From: Gnetum montanum
Lineage: Eukaryota > Streptophyta > Gnetopsida > Gnetales > Gnetaceae
Assembly: GCA_015680685.1 (NCBI GenBank)
Contig: MNCI01012642.1
Coordinates: 797,298-861,297 of the forward strand
DNA: 64,000 nt
Direction: 5' to 3'
Shown: piece by piece, positions 10,415 through 22,851 of the stretch
Layout: each line of letters starts with the position of its first letter
How positions within the stretch are numbered: the first letter of the stretch is position 1
Position numbers and translations under genes: made by a program
The notes under the pieces: model-generated
What the model was told of the DNA's origin: nothing
The model's input: only the letters and a program-made list of their open reading frames with translations
The model's database searches: none

Positions 10415-12670
10415 TTATGAGCACCGACTGTGGGGAGACAACGCCATGACGCCACGTGTGGGATCAACACGGACAAGCACCCGCTGCTGCAGCAGGCTCC
10501 CCAACACCTCAACTCCACTCGCACTCGCACTCGCCGACACCGCCAAACACACGCCACCGGGAGCCACGGCAGCCAACGCTCGTCGCCGCCCCAACGCCAC
10601 CGCATACACGCCACGGCCACGTCCACGTCCACGTCCCCGTCGTCCTTCCACGTACAACGTCACGCGGGGAAACGCCACCCGCGTGGCGTTAGCCACGTCC
10701 ACGCCGAAGCACAAGTCCAGCGGTGTCGTCCTCCGCGGCAGCCTCGGCACCCACGCCGGCGTCTCCGCGTCGAACGCCGCCGACAGCGCCGCGTACGCCG
10801 CCGGTGCGAGCCGCGTCACCAAGGTGCCCGTCGCCACCGCCATCACCCCCGCCGCCTCCGCCACGTGGCGCTTCCCCACCCTTACTGCGGCCACCCGAAC
10901 CGCCAGCGCCCCCTGCGCCGTCGGAACCAGCCCCGCCACCGCGGCCGGCATTTTCCGGTGGCTCCGCGACGGGTCCGCCGTGCACCGCTGGCCCAGGCAC
11001 AGTGCGCCCCGGCTCCCGGCGGCGACGTATTCCGGCAGACAGTACGAGAATGCCCCGCCGCCTCCGAAGTGACGGTTGACGGTTAGAGCGCCCGTGCCCA
11101 GTGCCAGCGCCCCCGACGCCCCCCCCTGGAGCAAGCCCCTGGACGCATGTGCGCAGCCCAGGGTCACGTGGCGTTCCACGCCGCCGACCCTCAGCGCCTC
11201 GTGCGCCAGCTCCCCCGCAACGTAGGAGCCGTCCATGAACGGTAGCGTAAAGCCGCACGTGTTCCTTAGCGTCTGCGATCGGCATTCTGCACTTGTAAAT
11301 GCAATGTTTGGTTACTATGGTACGTGAATTAATAGGTTACTTTAACCAAAGATTATACGCTGGAATCTTTGCATTTACAATGAAATTCTTTTCAAGTGTA
11401 GTGGCCAAGAATTAGGAATATTGTTTTTTAGAATGCAAAGGGTTTACAGTGACGGCAAAAAGAGATTAGAACGGAAATTGACTATACCTTAATCTTGCAA
11501 GGGCGCTGCAAATTTTTCACTTCACTGAACTCTCTTAGACGAAAGCAAATTTAAAGTTGGAAAAACAAAGTCACTTGCGTTCAATTCTGAACCTGCCTGC
11601 CTAATCTAGCACCTTCGGATGAGTAAATAAGTGAAAACTTAAAAAAATAAGACTAATACATCAGTGAAAGCTTAATCTATTTGTAAGGTGGCTGCCTTAG
11701 GACGAGGAAGAAAAGCACCTTCCTTTGATAGGTACAAAATTAGCCATTATAATCATTTAGTTTAAAAAAAAATTCATGGGCCATACACGTAAACATGACA
11801 TGAAATGGGACTGATATCATGTGCTTAGCATTGAACCCACTTTAGCTGCTTAGCATTGAACCTAGTTTAGCGATAATTACTAATTATTTTAAAATAAAAT
11901 AAGATATAAAATGACAGTGGGTTTGGGAAAAAACATAGATTCAATTAGAATTTTATATAACTTAGCATTACTTGTTGGAATCAAACTCATGCCACAGAGC
12001 TTCCAAATAGTATCTTACCACTAGGGTAACATTGGATATAATCTTACCCAGACAAACATCAATAAATAAACTAAAATCGAACAAGTTTTAAGTGACTGTG
12101 CCTACCTCTTAACACAGAAAGACTTAAGAAACAAGCATTTTATCATCTCTAATATTTATTTTAAAAAAAACCAAACGCAAAACCAAAACAAAAACAAAAA
12201 CGGTTTGAAATCTTACCGTGATCGGTGCCGAGAACTCTGACGCAGGTGGGATGCCCACAACGTAGGGATTGAAAAGAGACGGAGGATCGCGGATTGAACA
12301 GCGAATGATGGGGAGGAGGCGAGCAACCATTCATATTATTATTATTATTATTGCCGCTGTTGCTGTTGCAGGGAGCGCAGTGCAGCCAAGTGAATGGAAG
12401 GGTGGTGTCCACACTGAGCAGCTGCAGTCGCCCTGGCGTGCCTACCATTGTTTCCACCACAAACACTCCATCTCCCATCGCCGCTCCTGAGCCTACCCTT
12501 GTTCCTGTCTCTGCCCCAAACTCAAAGTGGTGGCCAAGGCCATGGCCCCCAAGCAATCCCTTCGCCACGCTGATTTGCAACCGAACTTCCACTTGTGTTT
12601 CATTTCTGCCACACACAAGCACTGCCAACATAAAGAACACAACAAATACCAACTTTGACATTGACTCCAT
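10415..12670 (-). CDS. Aspartyl-protease-like protein (A1 family, nepenthesin type), probably non-catalytic
   Basis: Exon 1 is 12670-12217 and exon 2 is 11286-10415, joined across a GTAAG donor and a TGCAG acceptor. The junction splits a Glu codon (G|AA), and the coding length of 1326 nt gives exactly 441 residues plus TAA. Residues 1-20 form a signal peptide (KLVFVVFFMLAVLVC), so entry to the secretory pathway is expected. The first catalytic site is DTT (Asp88) instead of DTG/DTS, followed by TWLHCAPC. The Cys cluster at 98, 101, 116, 138, 143, 153 and 162 fits the nepenthesin-type insert. FSYCL is at 231-235. The second catalytic motif, normally D-S/T-G-T, reads ATGT with Ala303 in place of Asp. 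The C-terminal region (VLGSLLQQRVLVRVD) is intact. Family membership is firm. Loss of the second Asp predicts a pseudo-protease or inhibitor-like role. The start has an A of ATG followed by G at +4 and gives the signal peptide. Confidence 0.88.
11287..12216 (-). other. Intron of the protease-like gene (930 bp)
   Basis: The minus-strand donor is ACG|GTAAGATTT at 12217/12216 and the acceptor is AAGTGCAG|AATGCC at 11287/11286. The intron is AT-rich, in sharp contrast to exon 2, and carries a tRNA-like segment near 11,970-12,040. Exact frame restoration across it is the main evidence for the boundaries. Confidence 0.85.
11970..12040 (-). mobile_element. Possible tRNA-derived SINE head in the intron
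   Basis: On the minus strand TTACCCTAGTGGTAAG (12029-12014) resembles a pol III A box (TAGCTCAGTGGTAAGAGC in tRNAs). AGTTTGATTCC (11987-11977) resembles a B box (GGTTCGATTCC). The spacing of roughly 40 bases is tRNA-like. No cloverleaf could be folded with confidence, so a SINE relic is more likely than a tRNA gene. Confidence 0.4.
12334..12352. repeat. ATT/AAT microsatellite inside exon 1
   Basis: A run of ATT on the plus strand encodes a run of Asn (residues 107-112) in the Cys-rich insert of the protease-like protein. It should be length-variable. Confidence 0.85.
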
Positions 12671-12870
12671 GATCGATTATGATCAATAAAGTAGGTATGA
12701 GTCGATTCTGCTCAGCTTTTTGTGTTGCTTTGTAGGTGCTTTCCCTGCCGTGGTTTGGCTTTTGTAATCGGAGAATGAGATGAAGGTGCGGTGCAGCCCG
12801 TGAAAGCTCATGAATGAGCATGCATGACGACGACTTTAGCCCAGTGTTTATGGTGACCACGTGAAATGAA
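12671..12870 (-). promoter_or_regulatory. Upstream region of the protease-like gene with RY and G-box motifs
   Basis: Upstream of the ATG lie CATGCATG (RY repeat) at 12819-12826 and CACGTG (G-box) at 12858-12863. RY plus G-box/ABRE pairs are common in seed-stage plant promoters. No strong TATA box is seen. The motifs are observed; the seed-expression idea is an inference. Confidence 0.4.
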
Positions 12871-15800
12871 ATGGGATTCGTTTCACCGACGCATTTATCA
12901 ACATCCAAAATTCAGGATACGAATTTCATGGACAGCCACGCGATCATGGATTTTGTTGAAATGACTACTGAGAAATTATTAACTTGTGTGCACTCTCAAC
13001 GTACAGGCAACTGAGGCAACGTTTACAAGACTTGCTGCATGATCTTACCCTCTTCCATTCCGTTGCTGGAGCTCTGGATTTCTCTCCATCCTAAAATTGT
13101 GGTATGCTATTTAGCGTTTGTTAGAGGCTCTATCTACCAGGCAGGTAGCCAATACATACTTGGTGGCGTTAACATGCAGAAAAAAAATACCCCGTGACCT
13201 TGAGTGAATCGAATTCATCATCTTCGGTCGTTGGGCGGTGCTTTCTTGTTCCCGTGCACTGAATTTTACCATTCATATTAGATACTAAATAATTCAAACT
13301 CTTCAAAGAAGGAAGACCTGTTTAAACTCTAAAAAATCTTGTTATTATTCTTATCAACTTTTGGCTCTGCATGTTGTTCCTGAGGTTTTCTAAACCCTTC
13401 CTTTCTCTTAAATAAATGCCGTTCTTTCTGTCAATTAATTAACATAGTGCGACGTGTCTTAACATACCTTTTGCAATCAAATCTATGATTTACAGAACAT
13501 AACTTGTACAATTTAATCAATGTGAATAATTAACTTTACAGTAGCTATTTTTCAAGTTAATTATCTAATTAATATAGTTAATGTAATTTCATGTCATTTA
13601 AAATTAATTTCAACTTTCATTTAACAATAACTCAATTTTACCACTTTGATTTGGAGCTCTTCCTCGTACATTTCAATAACCCAAAATTAAGGACATCGAT
13701 TCGTTTCCGTTATCCTATCTTTTAAACTTAGACCCATTAAAATGGATCGCCAAACTCTAACAGCAGGTGTCATTTTCTACAACATCGATGTAAGCGGGAA
13801 ACAGACTTACCCTGTTTTTTATGTGTCCAATTATTCAAAGATAGTTATAATGATTAAATCAATGCATTGCGTTACACCTTAATCACTATTCACAGCACAG
13901 ATGATTTAACAAAGTAGTTCTCAACGATTTTATTTCAAATTTATGGATGATCTCTTCTTGATGATCGTTACAAAGGAACATAGTTGCACGACCGAAACAC
14001 CTCATAGATGGAATAGTTCACTCATAAGAAAAAAGTTGAAATTTGGCCATTACGTTAAAGTTATAATTAATAGATGTTATGTGAGGTGGTGTAGTCTCAA
14101 ATAATCCCTTCTTGTGAAACTAAATTTGTAAAGTGCTCTTTAAACCAGTTTTCTTTTTCTTCTTAAAATGGATGTCTAGCCTCTAAACGATTTTCAATTT
14201 ATGTACAAACAAACTCAATTTATTTACATAATACCGAATTATTATTGTATTTATTTTTATATTTACAAAATACATTGGGAAGATCTGTTAAGCAAATTAA
14301 CTTAGTAAGTACATTAGTAGCAATGAATCTTAATTACAAGAAAGTGTTTAGTAGTCATGTAATTTAATAGTCTTATAAATAAGGTCCTAAAATAAAGCTA
14401 GTAGCTTGAAGAGGTTATATAATAATTAACCAAGGTTTGTCACTGGCTTTTGACCACAACATTCTCATAATATATGTTGCTAATCTTGTACAACTAGTAG
14501 TAAACACAATTGACATATTTTGTCTTCATGTTACTAATTGTTCTATCTTTCAATTTCAACTGAATATGATGTGATCCTATTCTTACTTTGCTAATTATTG
14601 CTATCACGTTGTTGTACTCATATTCATCTTCATTTTAGCTGTTTGGAAGCCTAGGTTCAACATACATCTCCTTAACAATTGCCCAAAAACTAGACAACAT
14701 CATTAGCTCTCCTTCAATAGTTGTTACATTAATAATGTCACTTTTGATGTTTTTGCATCATTTTCTTGTCACTTTGTTTTTTATGCCATTTTCAATGTTT
14801 GACATCATTTTCAACATCAAGTCAACAACTCAGCATTCAAAAGTTTTTCAAAGATTTCTCTACATGCCCCAATGTATTGTTTCTTCATGATCTAGGAGAC
14901 ATTTTTTGGTCTATAAATAGAAAGCCCAAACATTATTTCAAGCATGTGAACTTTTCTTTTCAAACCTAGAGTATATTCATGTTAGGTAACTACATTGCAT
15001 TTTCAACATTTTAAAGTTGTTGTATCCCCTTGCAAACCATAAACCTCATTTGATGTAATTATATCCCTTTCATTTTACACCTACTTGAAACATGATGAAG
15101 TCTTGGATTAAACCCAAATAGTCTGGTTCGATGTAAATCCTTCTTATGTTAGGCCTGGACTCATGTCGATATTTATCTTGGAAAGAATCCTATTTAGGTA
15201 TACACATCAGAGACCAAGGTAACGTAACAACTCATCAATAATCTCTAAGTCACTTGGTTCTTCTATGAACATATTATTGATCCATAAGTTCCAATCATTT
15301 TTTTAATTTTGCTATTCCATCCTAAAATCCCCTCTACCCTAGATAACAAAGAATTTCTTTTGTTTATCATTTTTTGCAAATTTCTCTCTCAACATAAATG
15401 GTTCATTTTTTTCTTTGCTTCAATTGTTTTTTTATGTATACCATAGATCTAGTAATTTCCCTATAGGTTTAATCAATATGATTATATTTTTGCACTTTTT
15501 CCTATTATTTTGTTTGCAAAACCATGTTTCTTTTTCCATGCTTGAATTGTTTTTTATTTATTTTATCTCTTACTTATAAAACCCTAACTTAATATTAATG
15601 TCACATCAGTTTTCAATTTTGCTTTTAAGGTTAATGCTACATCCTCATACTTTCAATGCTACACTTAATTTACAAATTGCTTTCTTGTCTTTAGTGTTAC
15701 TCTTGTTGCTAGGTCATTACCTTTACATATAATCAAAAAGTCCTCATTCAATTTGGAGATACGTTGTCACACTATGTGTGACTACGAACACTCCTGCACT

Positions 15801-16440
15801 ATCCTTTATTGTGTTGGTGATATTAGGAAAGGAAACACAATATTTTGTATGAGTTGTTGTGACTTAGTCATGTCAATTCTCATCATAACATCTCTAATAT
15901 TAAAGGAAGGCTAATTAATAGAAACTAAGCTATATTTCCATAGAATTTTCTTGAATAACACTTAATTTATGTTAATTTTCATTAACATTTTTGCTATTAT
16001 AGTTCTTGATTTATTTTTGTAATATTTTTATTATTAAAAAATTTGGGACATAGCATCAATCTTCCTTGTTGTGTTTCTTTCCTTGAAAAATTGATGTATA
16101 CCCTAAAATTGAAAAGTGATATCAATATCTTTATGTTTTCATGTCCTAATCAATTCCTTTGAGTTTTGAGCTAATTTATAGGAAACTAAAGATGTTGATT
16201 ACAACCTAGGCAATTAGTTGTGATCATGTTAATGCACTTAAATTATCAAGCAATGACATCATCCTCAAACAGTAACTTTTAGAAGGTCAATATACTTATG
16301 AATATATATTGCATGTAAGGATTTTTAGAAGGACTAAGTAAAAGAGACTACAAGATGGCCTATGCTAAGTGAGAACTTGGTTTTTCACTCTCACTTGAGA
16401 TGTTTAAGCTCATAGAGAATTATAAACAAGCTAAGGATAT
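12871..16440. other. AT-rich stretch, mostly featureless
   Basis: No gene recognised. The one notable site is CTATAAATAG at 14911-14920, a good TATA box followed by AAAGCCC, reminiscent of an LTR promoter. If real, it could belong to the plus-strand gag remnant that follows. No LTR ends were found. Confidence 0.4.
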
Positions 16441-16639
16441 ACCTTCTTTTATTCCCAATTTAGACAAGATAATTGAAGTAGATCATTAAAAAGCTAAGAT
16501 GATTGTTCAATTTATTATGGAATAGGAAAAGATTCAAGAGAACATTTGCTTGCAAATTAAATAAGTAATAATTAAAAATATCCCAGATCAGCCATTTAAT
16601 CCAAATATGTTAGTCACCAAGAGGACTAATGCACCTTAG

Positions 16640-18600
16640 ATGGTAACTCAGAAGATGTACATCTAAGAGATGATGACATTTCAAGATTAGAGGAAGAGCA
16701 TAATCCCAACATTATTCTAATTCCCATATTCAATTTCCCAAATTCTTACAAGATAAATAATGTTAATGTTTTAGCTACTTACAATATCTTTCCTACAAAT
16801 CAAACATCTATAATAAGTACCCAACCATTCACTAACCTAATCATAAGTTATGCCCAAGGTTAGTTATATGAATTGAAAGCCCACTAGATACAAAGGCTAA
16901 TCGAGCTAGTGGCAAAAGAAGAAGGAGAGCTATGTAAACAAGCAAATGTAGAAGAATATAACTAGGACCCAACTCTTCAAAAGAAGAGAGTCCATATCTA
17001 TGATGAGGAAAAAGAGGCAGATCTCAATGAGGTGATTTCACAACAAACATTTTCAATACAAAATTCTATCAATGAGCTTGAAGCAAGGTTAGATAAGATG
17101 TGGGAGTTGATGAACAACAAAGTTACAACTTATGTGAAAACCATAGAGGAGAGAGTAATGCAAAATGAATTGAGTGATGAAAACAAGAGAAGGAAAAAGA
17201 ACCAAGAAATAGGTAGGAACACTTATTAGCAAAAATGGAAAATGGCTTTAAAAGAAGAGGCTATAGACTCCACCATGGAAGAGGATGATCGATGTGACAT
17301 CTACTTATATGACAATCCAAAGGGCTATTGCCTAGTCATGTTACATCTACATGAATATTGGGCTTTTCCTTTGAATCCCAAGTTCGTACAAAAGTAACTA
17401 CCTAGGAAATTAACTATCTCACAAGGTGATTATCGACAATCCTACAATCAATCTTAGTATTCTAGTAGGACTTCTTATCAGCCTCAAAACTACTATCAAC
17501 TATAGTGGAAAAACCCACAATCATGGTGGAGGCCATCATTAAAGTAGCACTACCTTTACTGCAAGCTAGATCATAAGGATATTATGTTCAACAACTTGTT
17601 TCCCCAAATGGTTCTACTTCTGCTACCTTAAATCACTACTACCACTCTCCTAAATATCCTCAACTTGCAACGTCTTCTATGGGATCACCACCTTAAGCCT
17701 CTTACCCTCTGTCATATCTCCAATATTCTCATACTTCCCTCCACCATATGTCACCACCAACAACATAGGAAGGTTCAGCACCACAACATCAATAAAAGAA
17801 TGTCACTTGTGCTATGAACATACATGGAAATGATAACGCTAGTAGATCTCAACGACAACATTGGAAACATCCTTTCTTTAGGACAGTTCCCACACATGAG
17901 TGCAAAAATCATAGACCTATGAGCACATCAAAACTAGCGCAAGGCCAATTTGGTGCAACATCCTTCCTTACCAGAATAATGACTCCCAATCATATGCAAA
18001 AGCCAATAACCCTCATCACTCCAATGCAAGGCATAAAAGATGAACCTATCACTATGGAGAGATAGAAGAATCCATGCATTACTAATAATAATAAAGGGTG
18101 TAGTTGTGGGCTGGAAGTTCAAAATATCAATACAACCCCTGTACCAATCCACAAAAAAGTTAAGGAACAAGTGTGTGAGCGAAAACAAGTCTACTTAGTA
18201 GCCACTAAACCAAAAGACACCAGTGGCTCAGAAATAAGAGCGCAAAACGATTTAAAAGATGCAAGAAACCAAAAAATCTACTTATTAGTTCTATACTTAA
18301 GGAAATGGATCAAATAGAGAACTTAAACGCAGATATCTTATACTCTAACTATACACCAACAAAAGATATTAAACAAGGAGACCCATAATTTAAGATAGAA
18401 AATCAAGAAGAAGAAGGAAACACATCTAGTTTCTCTAAAAAGGAAATACCTTCAAGTCGAGTTGAAGATATGTCTTCTAATCAAAACAAGATTATCATCA
18501 ATGTTAGATGTGCTACCATGCGAACAATTAAATCAACAAAGATGATAAATGGGAAAACTATGGTGTATAACCAAGGTGTATGGTCCATTTTCTAAATGCT
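16640..18600 (+). pseudogene. Athila-type gag remnant (C-terminal half), plus strand
   Basis: A frame with stops reads CDIYLYDNPKGYC followed by a LNPK segment near 17,300-17,390. This matches CEICQYDHPKGYC and LNPR of the element at 21.8-28.8 kb (26,010-26,090, minus strand). Downstream, Gln/Tyr/Pro-rich text and the segment KHPFFRTVPT (about 17,850-17,900) also parallel that element. At 17032-17226 a charged, probably coiled-coil stretch is open for 65 codons. No LTR or PBS was found. It lies opposite in orientation to the larger element. Confidence 0.6.
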
Positions 18601-19150
18601 TGCCCACAAAATTAGTTGTGGGGGAGATACCCCATCCTGATGCAAGAACTAATTAGTGCTTTCTACCTTTTTTTTTACAATTTTTTATAATTTTTTCATT
18701 TCTTTTACCATTTTCTAATTCTTAAAATGTTTTTCATTTCTTGATATTTTTCTTTTCTTGTCTTTATAATTTTCTTTTTTCTTATGTTATTTTCTTCATG
18801 TTTCCATTAATAATATTGCTAGTCATGATGCAAAAGTTAATGCTATATGTTGGGTTTTTGTTCTATGCTATCAAGATCATTGGGTAAGTAATTGTGTAAA
18901 ATAGTGAGACCACCTCATCCATCCCTCTAATTCTCTAAATAAAAGGTATTTATCATGGAAATAATTTGGTTTCTAAAGCTTTTCTCTACTAATTTCCTAT
19001 TTGTAATAATTGATATATGTTGATATTGGCCCTAACATGTTTGAGATCTTCAATTGAATCATATTCTCCATCTCCATAAAAGCTTGGTTTCTTCATCCAT
19101 TTATTTAAAGATTGATTTTGTGTACTTTACTCTCCTTGATCTTCTTTATT
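18600..19150. other. T-rich non-coding stretch
   Basis: Pyrimidine-rich sequence with long T runs and no recognised feature. It separates the plus-strand gag remnant from the minus-strand one. Confidence 0.4.
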
Positions 19151-19162
19151 TTTATTCTTCTC

Positions 19163-20267
19163 TCATATATTATGTTCAAAAATTTTTCTCTTAGTAGATG
19201 GATTAGAAATGACATTTGGAGGTCTGTAAGTAGTTAATCTTTCTTTTGACCATAGATTATATCCATCTTCTTCATTGTTATTACACTCTTCATCTGATGA
19301 TGTATCCTCTTCAGAACTTGATAGGGAAGAGGTATCACTAGATACATTAGAAGATTTACTTGCATAATGAACACTTAATAACTCATCATCTAATTCAATA
19401 TCAAGGAAGTTGGACATAACAACATCACTTTCATCTCCATCCTCTATTAGCTTAGTATCTTGATGCTTATGTTTTCTATTTTTCTTTTCTTCTTTGATAT
19501 TAACTTTCACCAAAGTTTTCTCTAATTTAACCACCTTGTTGGATAAGTCTCTTATTAACTATCCTTTTTCTTATTCTCTACTTTCATACTCTTATTCTGT
19601 CTTAACATGAGATGATCCTTGTAATGCTTTAAGTTGAGCAAAATCTTGCACGGGAATCATCATTTTCTCTTTTCTTTTTAAAGTTGTGATAATTTCTTCA
19701 TGATTCAAATTCAGTTTTTTTTTCTAATTGTATAGCATCACTAAAGTAGTCTTTCAATGTTAACAAGTTCAAATTTCTTCTTAACTAGACTAAAATATTG
19801 AGATTCACAACTTTTAAGATAAGCATCTCTAAGCACTTCATCTAATGATCCATATTGTCTTTGAAAGTGTCCACAAATTATTTGAAACTTAATATTCTAA
19901 TTGACTCTTTAACTTCTTGCTTAGCTTGTACTAGCCCATAGTATAGTTGTTGTTGATCTAATTGATTTCCAAATTGAGCTAAGAAAAGGCTTTTCATATC
20001 ATCCCAACTTGTGATACTATTTCTTTGCAAGTTTGAATACCAAATCTACGCCATATCCTTTAAATTTGCTATAAACAATCTACAAGCTTGATCTTGATGT
20101 TGAACATGTGCATGAGCCATAGCTAACTCATCATGTGAATATGCTCTTCAACCAAGTAATCTTTTCTAGGAATAAAAGGTTCACAAAAATATTTGTAAAC
20201 TTCCTTAGGAATATCATTGTAGTTTTAAAATGCTAATGGTATAATTCTTTGCCAAGGATTTGCCATC
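19163..20267 (-). pseudogene. Retrotransposon gag remnant, minus strand
   Basis: Reading starts with an ATG near 20,267 (MANPWQRIIPLAF). It passes, with frameshifts, through segments resembling the gag capsid core (DIPKEVYKYFCEPFIPRKDYL; WYSNLQ-like and SWDDM-like pieces), and ends in a 123-codon open stretch at 19163-19534. That stretch is Lys-rich first and then Ser/Glu/Asp-rich. A capsid core followed by an acidic linker fits LTR-retrotransposon gag. The lineage is unclear, and it is not obviously the same family as the neighbours. Confidence 0.5.
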
Positions 20268-20712
20268 TTGTTAGAATTCCTTTTGATCTTCCCTTATAAA
20301 CTAATAAACTAGACAAAAGGGGTGATCTTCTTATCCTTCTAGTCTTTACTCTAATACTTATTCCAAACTCAAAAACCTTCTTTTGTTCTTCTTCTAATGA
20401 ATAATCATTCTTATAATTAAGAATTTATTTTGAGCCTTTGAAATCTTCCAAACTATCAATCTATTTGATCATGAACTAAAAATAATATCTAATTTCTTAA
20501 GTCTTTCTAACAACAAATAACTATTGGTGTGCTAGGACTATTAGGCTTATGAACTTAGAGGAAAAATTATTAGCCCTCCTTCTAGCACCAAAACAACTAT
20601 TGGCCATTGTTTAGGACTACCAACATTGGGAGTCTCATGGTCTCGTGACTAGGGATCATAGGATCAAAGGTGTTCTTCAAGCAAGGTTTAGGTGCTTGCT
20701 GGTCTCTAGAAA

Positions 20713-20725
20713 TACCAAGGCTCAA
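20713..20725 (-). other. Possible degenerate tRNA-Met primer-binding site
   Basis: The minus strand reads AGGTATTTGAGCC, 10 of 13 matches to the initiator-Met PBS TGGTATCAGAGCC. It lies about 450 bp upstream of the gag start at 20,267, a usual PBS-gag distance. No adjoining LTR could be delimited. Confidence 0.3.
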
Positions 20726-20729
20726 ATAC

Positions 20730-21843
20730 CTCTAAATAAACTTAGTAGTTATGAAATGAACTAATTATGAGTATGTTTTTGCTATTGTGAATGTTGAAAT
20801 GGTCAGGTTGTGTATGAAACTGTAATTAGCTATCATAAAAGAAATTCAACTTTGTCAAATATTGTGAATTATTGGAGATTCCTATTTTGTCCAATCACTT
20901 AGTCTATACGGTCCCTATAGTATGTTACTTATAACAAATAAAATTTTACAAAAACATTTGAGCACAATTTTGCCCATCTACTCCTAATTTTTCCTAAAGA
21001 GAAACTTCTACAAGAGAACTAGAAATAGAGCAAGATTTAGTGGACTTAGAAAGAGAAAGAAAATAAAGAAAAATTGCATAAAATATAAAAATATTTAAGC
21101 AATATAAATTGACATGAGTAAACACTTTATAATAAATTTATTCCTAATTCAATAACTAGGAATTCTTCAAACTTTCTGAGCTCAACAAGAAATTTCATAA
21201 AGATAATCTTATTATACTATCAAAAATTACTGCATAAACAACAAAGTATGAGTATCTAGTGTGGCTAGTTAATAGTTGCAAAAGATTGCATTCAACAAAG
21301 CTTTCAAAAAATTTGACAATTTCTTGATTGACATACTAGGGTAATACACATTAAAAAAAATGAAGCTACTTCATTCGTCTCAAAATACCAATGATTTTTC
21401 TAGATTCTCTATGCTCTTGAGGCTTTTTAACAACATAAGCTCTTCTATGGCAAATCTTAATAAGAGTCTAATATTGCACAAAAGCAAAGCTATAAAAGCA
21501 ACTTAGAAAAAATCCCAAAATTAAACACCAAGTACAATACTATTTAAACCATTAGCTAAGTAACTAAGACAAAATGGGAATGAATGAACTCACGGAATTA
21601 GAGCAAAGCAGCTAAATTGATGTCTTTAGCAAACCATCTTACAAGTAATCTTTCATTGTCTTTTTCCAAAATGCTCCAAAAAAAATCTATCATTTCTACC
21701 TTTAAAGGTTCTTTTATAGTGACCTTAAGGTAGTTACAATAATCATGAGTTGTTAAGGATCTTACAAATATCTTAGGAATATAAATTTATAACTACCTTG
21801 GGAATTAAAGCTTCCATGGGGATCATGAGAAATTTGAGCTATG
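20730..21843. other. AT-rich stretch, possible eroded LTR
   Basis: No coding signal. If the PBS at 20,713 is real, the 5-prime LTR of that minus-strand element would lie here, but no second copy exists in the window for comparison. Confidence 0.3.
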
Positions 21844-21848
21844 GTTGC
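21844..21848. repeat. Target-site duplication GTTGC, left
   Basis: GTTGC directly precedes the LTR start TGATGAG at 21849 and recurs exactly after the other LTR at 28791-28795. Five bases is the normal size for Ty3/gypsy integrases. Confidence 0.85.
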
Positions 21849-22652
21849 TGATGAGTGGAGAGGTACCCCTACACTCAACCATACAAATATGAGTGTTACA
21901 CGCACGATCTGGTCGAACTCTGTAGACTAAGTTCCTACACGCCTTATGGAACACCTAAGGTTAATCAGTCATTGTCTTCCCAAGCTCACTTGTATTTTTC
22001 ATGGTTGTATGGTTAAGTAAGCTTGAGGCATGTGATTTTTATATCTTTTATGTTTTTATCGCCTATGCTAAGAGAGGAAAGGATGAAGAGACTAAGTAAG
22101 TAACTTTAACTAACTAAGCCTGAATAATCCTAGCATCAATATCCATTCCCACTTGCCATTTCACATCCTAAACCAATGCAACACTGCTGGCATTACCAAA
22201 CACTATTCGTTACTGGGATTACCAAGTGTAACACACGTGCTCGAAGTGGTCGTACTGAATGCACTTAACTATGAGAGTTGAGGGTTGAGAGAGATTAAGT
22301 CCTAAGAAAGCATTTAAACATTCAACAGTAATTAAATCCTCATTAGCTTAGTCCATGCACTGCAAGGTTTATCCAAAATTTCATCTTTATTTCTGTACAC
22401 AATTTTGTGCTCAGGTACAAAATTGCTCGAATAAAGATTTGTTCACTTTGGGACTCCTACTGCGAGCACATGGAAATTATTCTAATTCTGGAATGGAAAA
22501 ATGGCAAGAGTTTGGCTACGGTCTAGATCTAGATGGAGAAACAAGAGAGAGCCACCTCTTATTTATAGATTTGACAGTGCACTGCGATATCATGTATGCA
22601 ATATTGTAGGAGAGATGCGATATCGCCACCCATGCGATATCGCATCCCATCA
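21849..22652 (-). repeat. 3-prime LTR of the Athila-type element
   Basis: 804 bp, TGATG...CATCA. The TATA box CTATAAATAAGAG (minus) is at 22555-22568, and GATATC palindromes lie just upstream of it in transcription sense. Relative to the other LTR it has about 56 extra bases near 21,950-22,010, where the other copy appears deleted between short matching words. Differences are mostly transitions. Confidence 0.88.
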
Positions 22653-22660
22653 TACCCCCA
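22653..22660 (-). other. Polypurine tract next to the 3-prime LTR
   Basis: The minus strand reads TGGGGGTA directly before the LTR start TGATGGG. The same TGGGGGTA-TGATG junction is present at 49,115-49,123 in the related element. This fixes the transcription direction. Confidence 0.75.
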
Positions 22661-22851
22661 TGAATGAATAAAAACTCATCCTTGAGTTCCTTAGAAAATA
22701 TTGGGAAGGTATGGGATTATTGACTTGAATGGAACTAATGGTGAATGGGACAACATGTGAACGGATCATCATTACAAAACATGACAAAACTAGTGTTCAC
22801 CAAAACAAGAGTGAACATATTATACATTTGATATTAGGCCTCATTTGGCAG

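Noticed and set aside
10430-11086. Long plus-strand frames (up to 218 codons) opposite exon 2
   Set aside because: They arise because the antisense of a GC-rich exon lacks stops. The minus-strand frame carries the protease motifs; the others are Arg/Pro/His-rich noise.
10689-11285. 198-codon minus-strand frame starting MPIADAKEHVR
   Set aside because: It is the exon in the wrong frame (Gly/Arg-rich). The frame that continues exon 1 across the splice site carries the Cys and FSYCL motifs.
11970-12040. A functional tRNA gene
   Set aside because: No convincing acceptor or anticodon stem; only A/B-box-like words, so a SINE relic is preferred.
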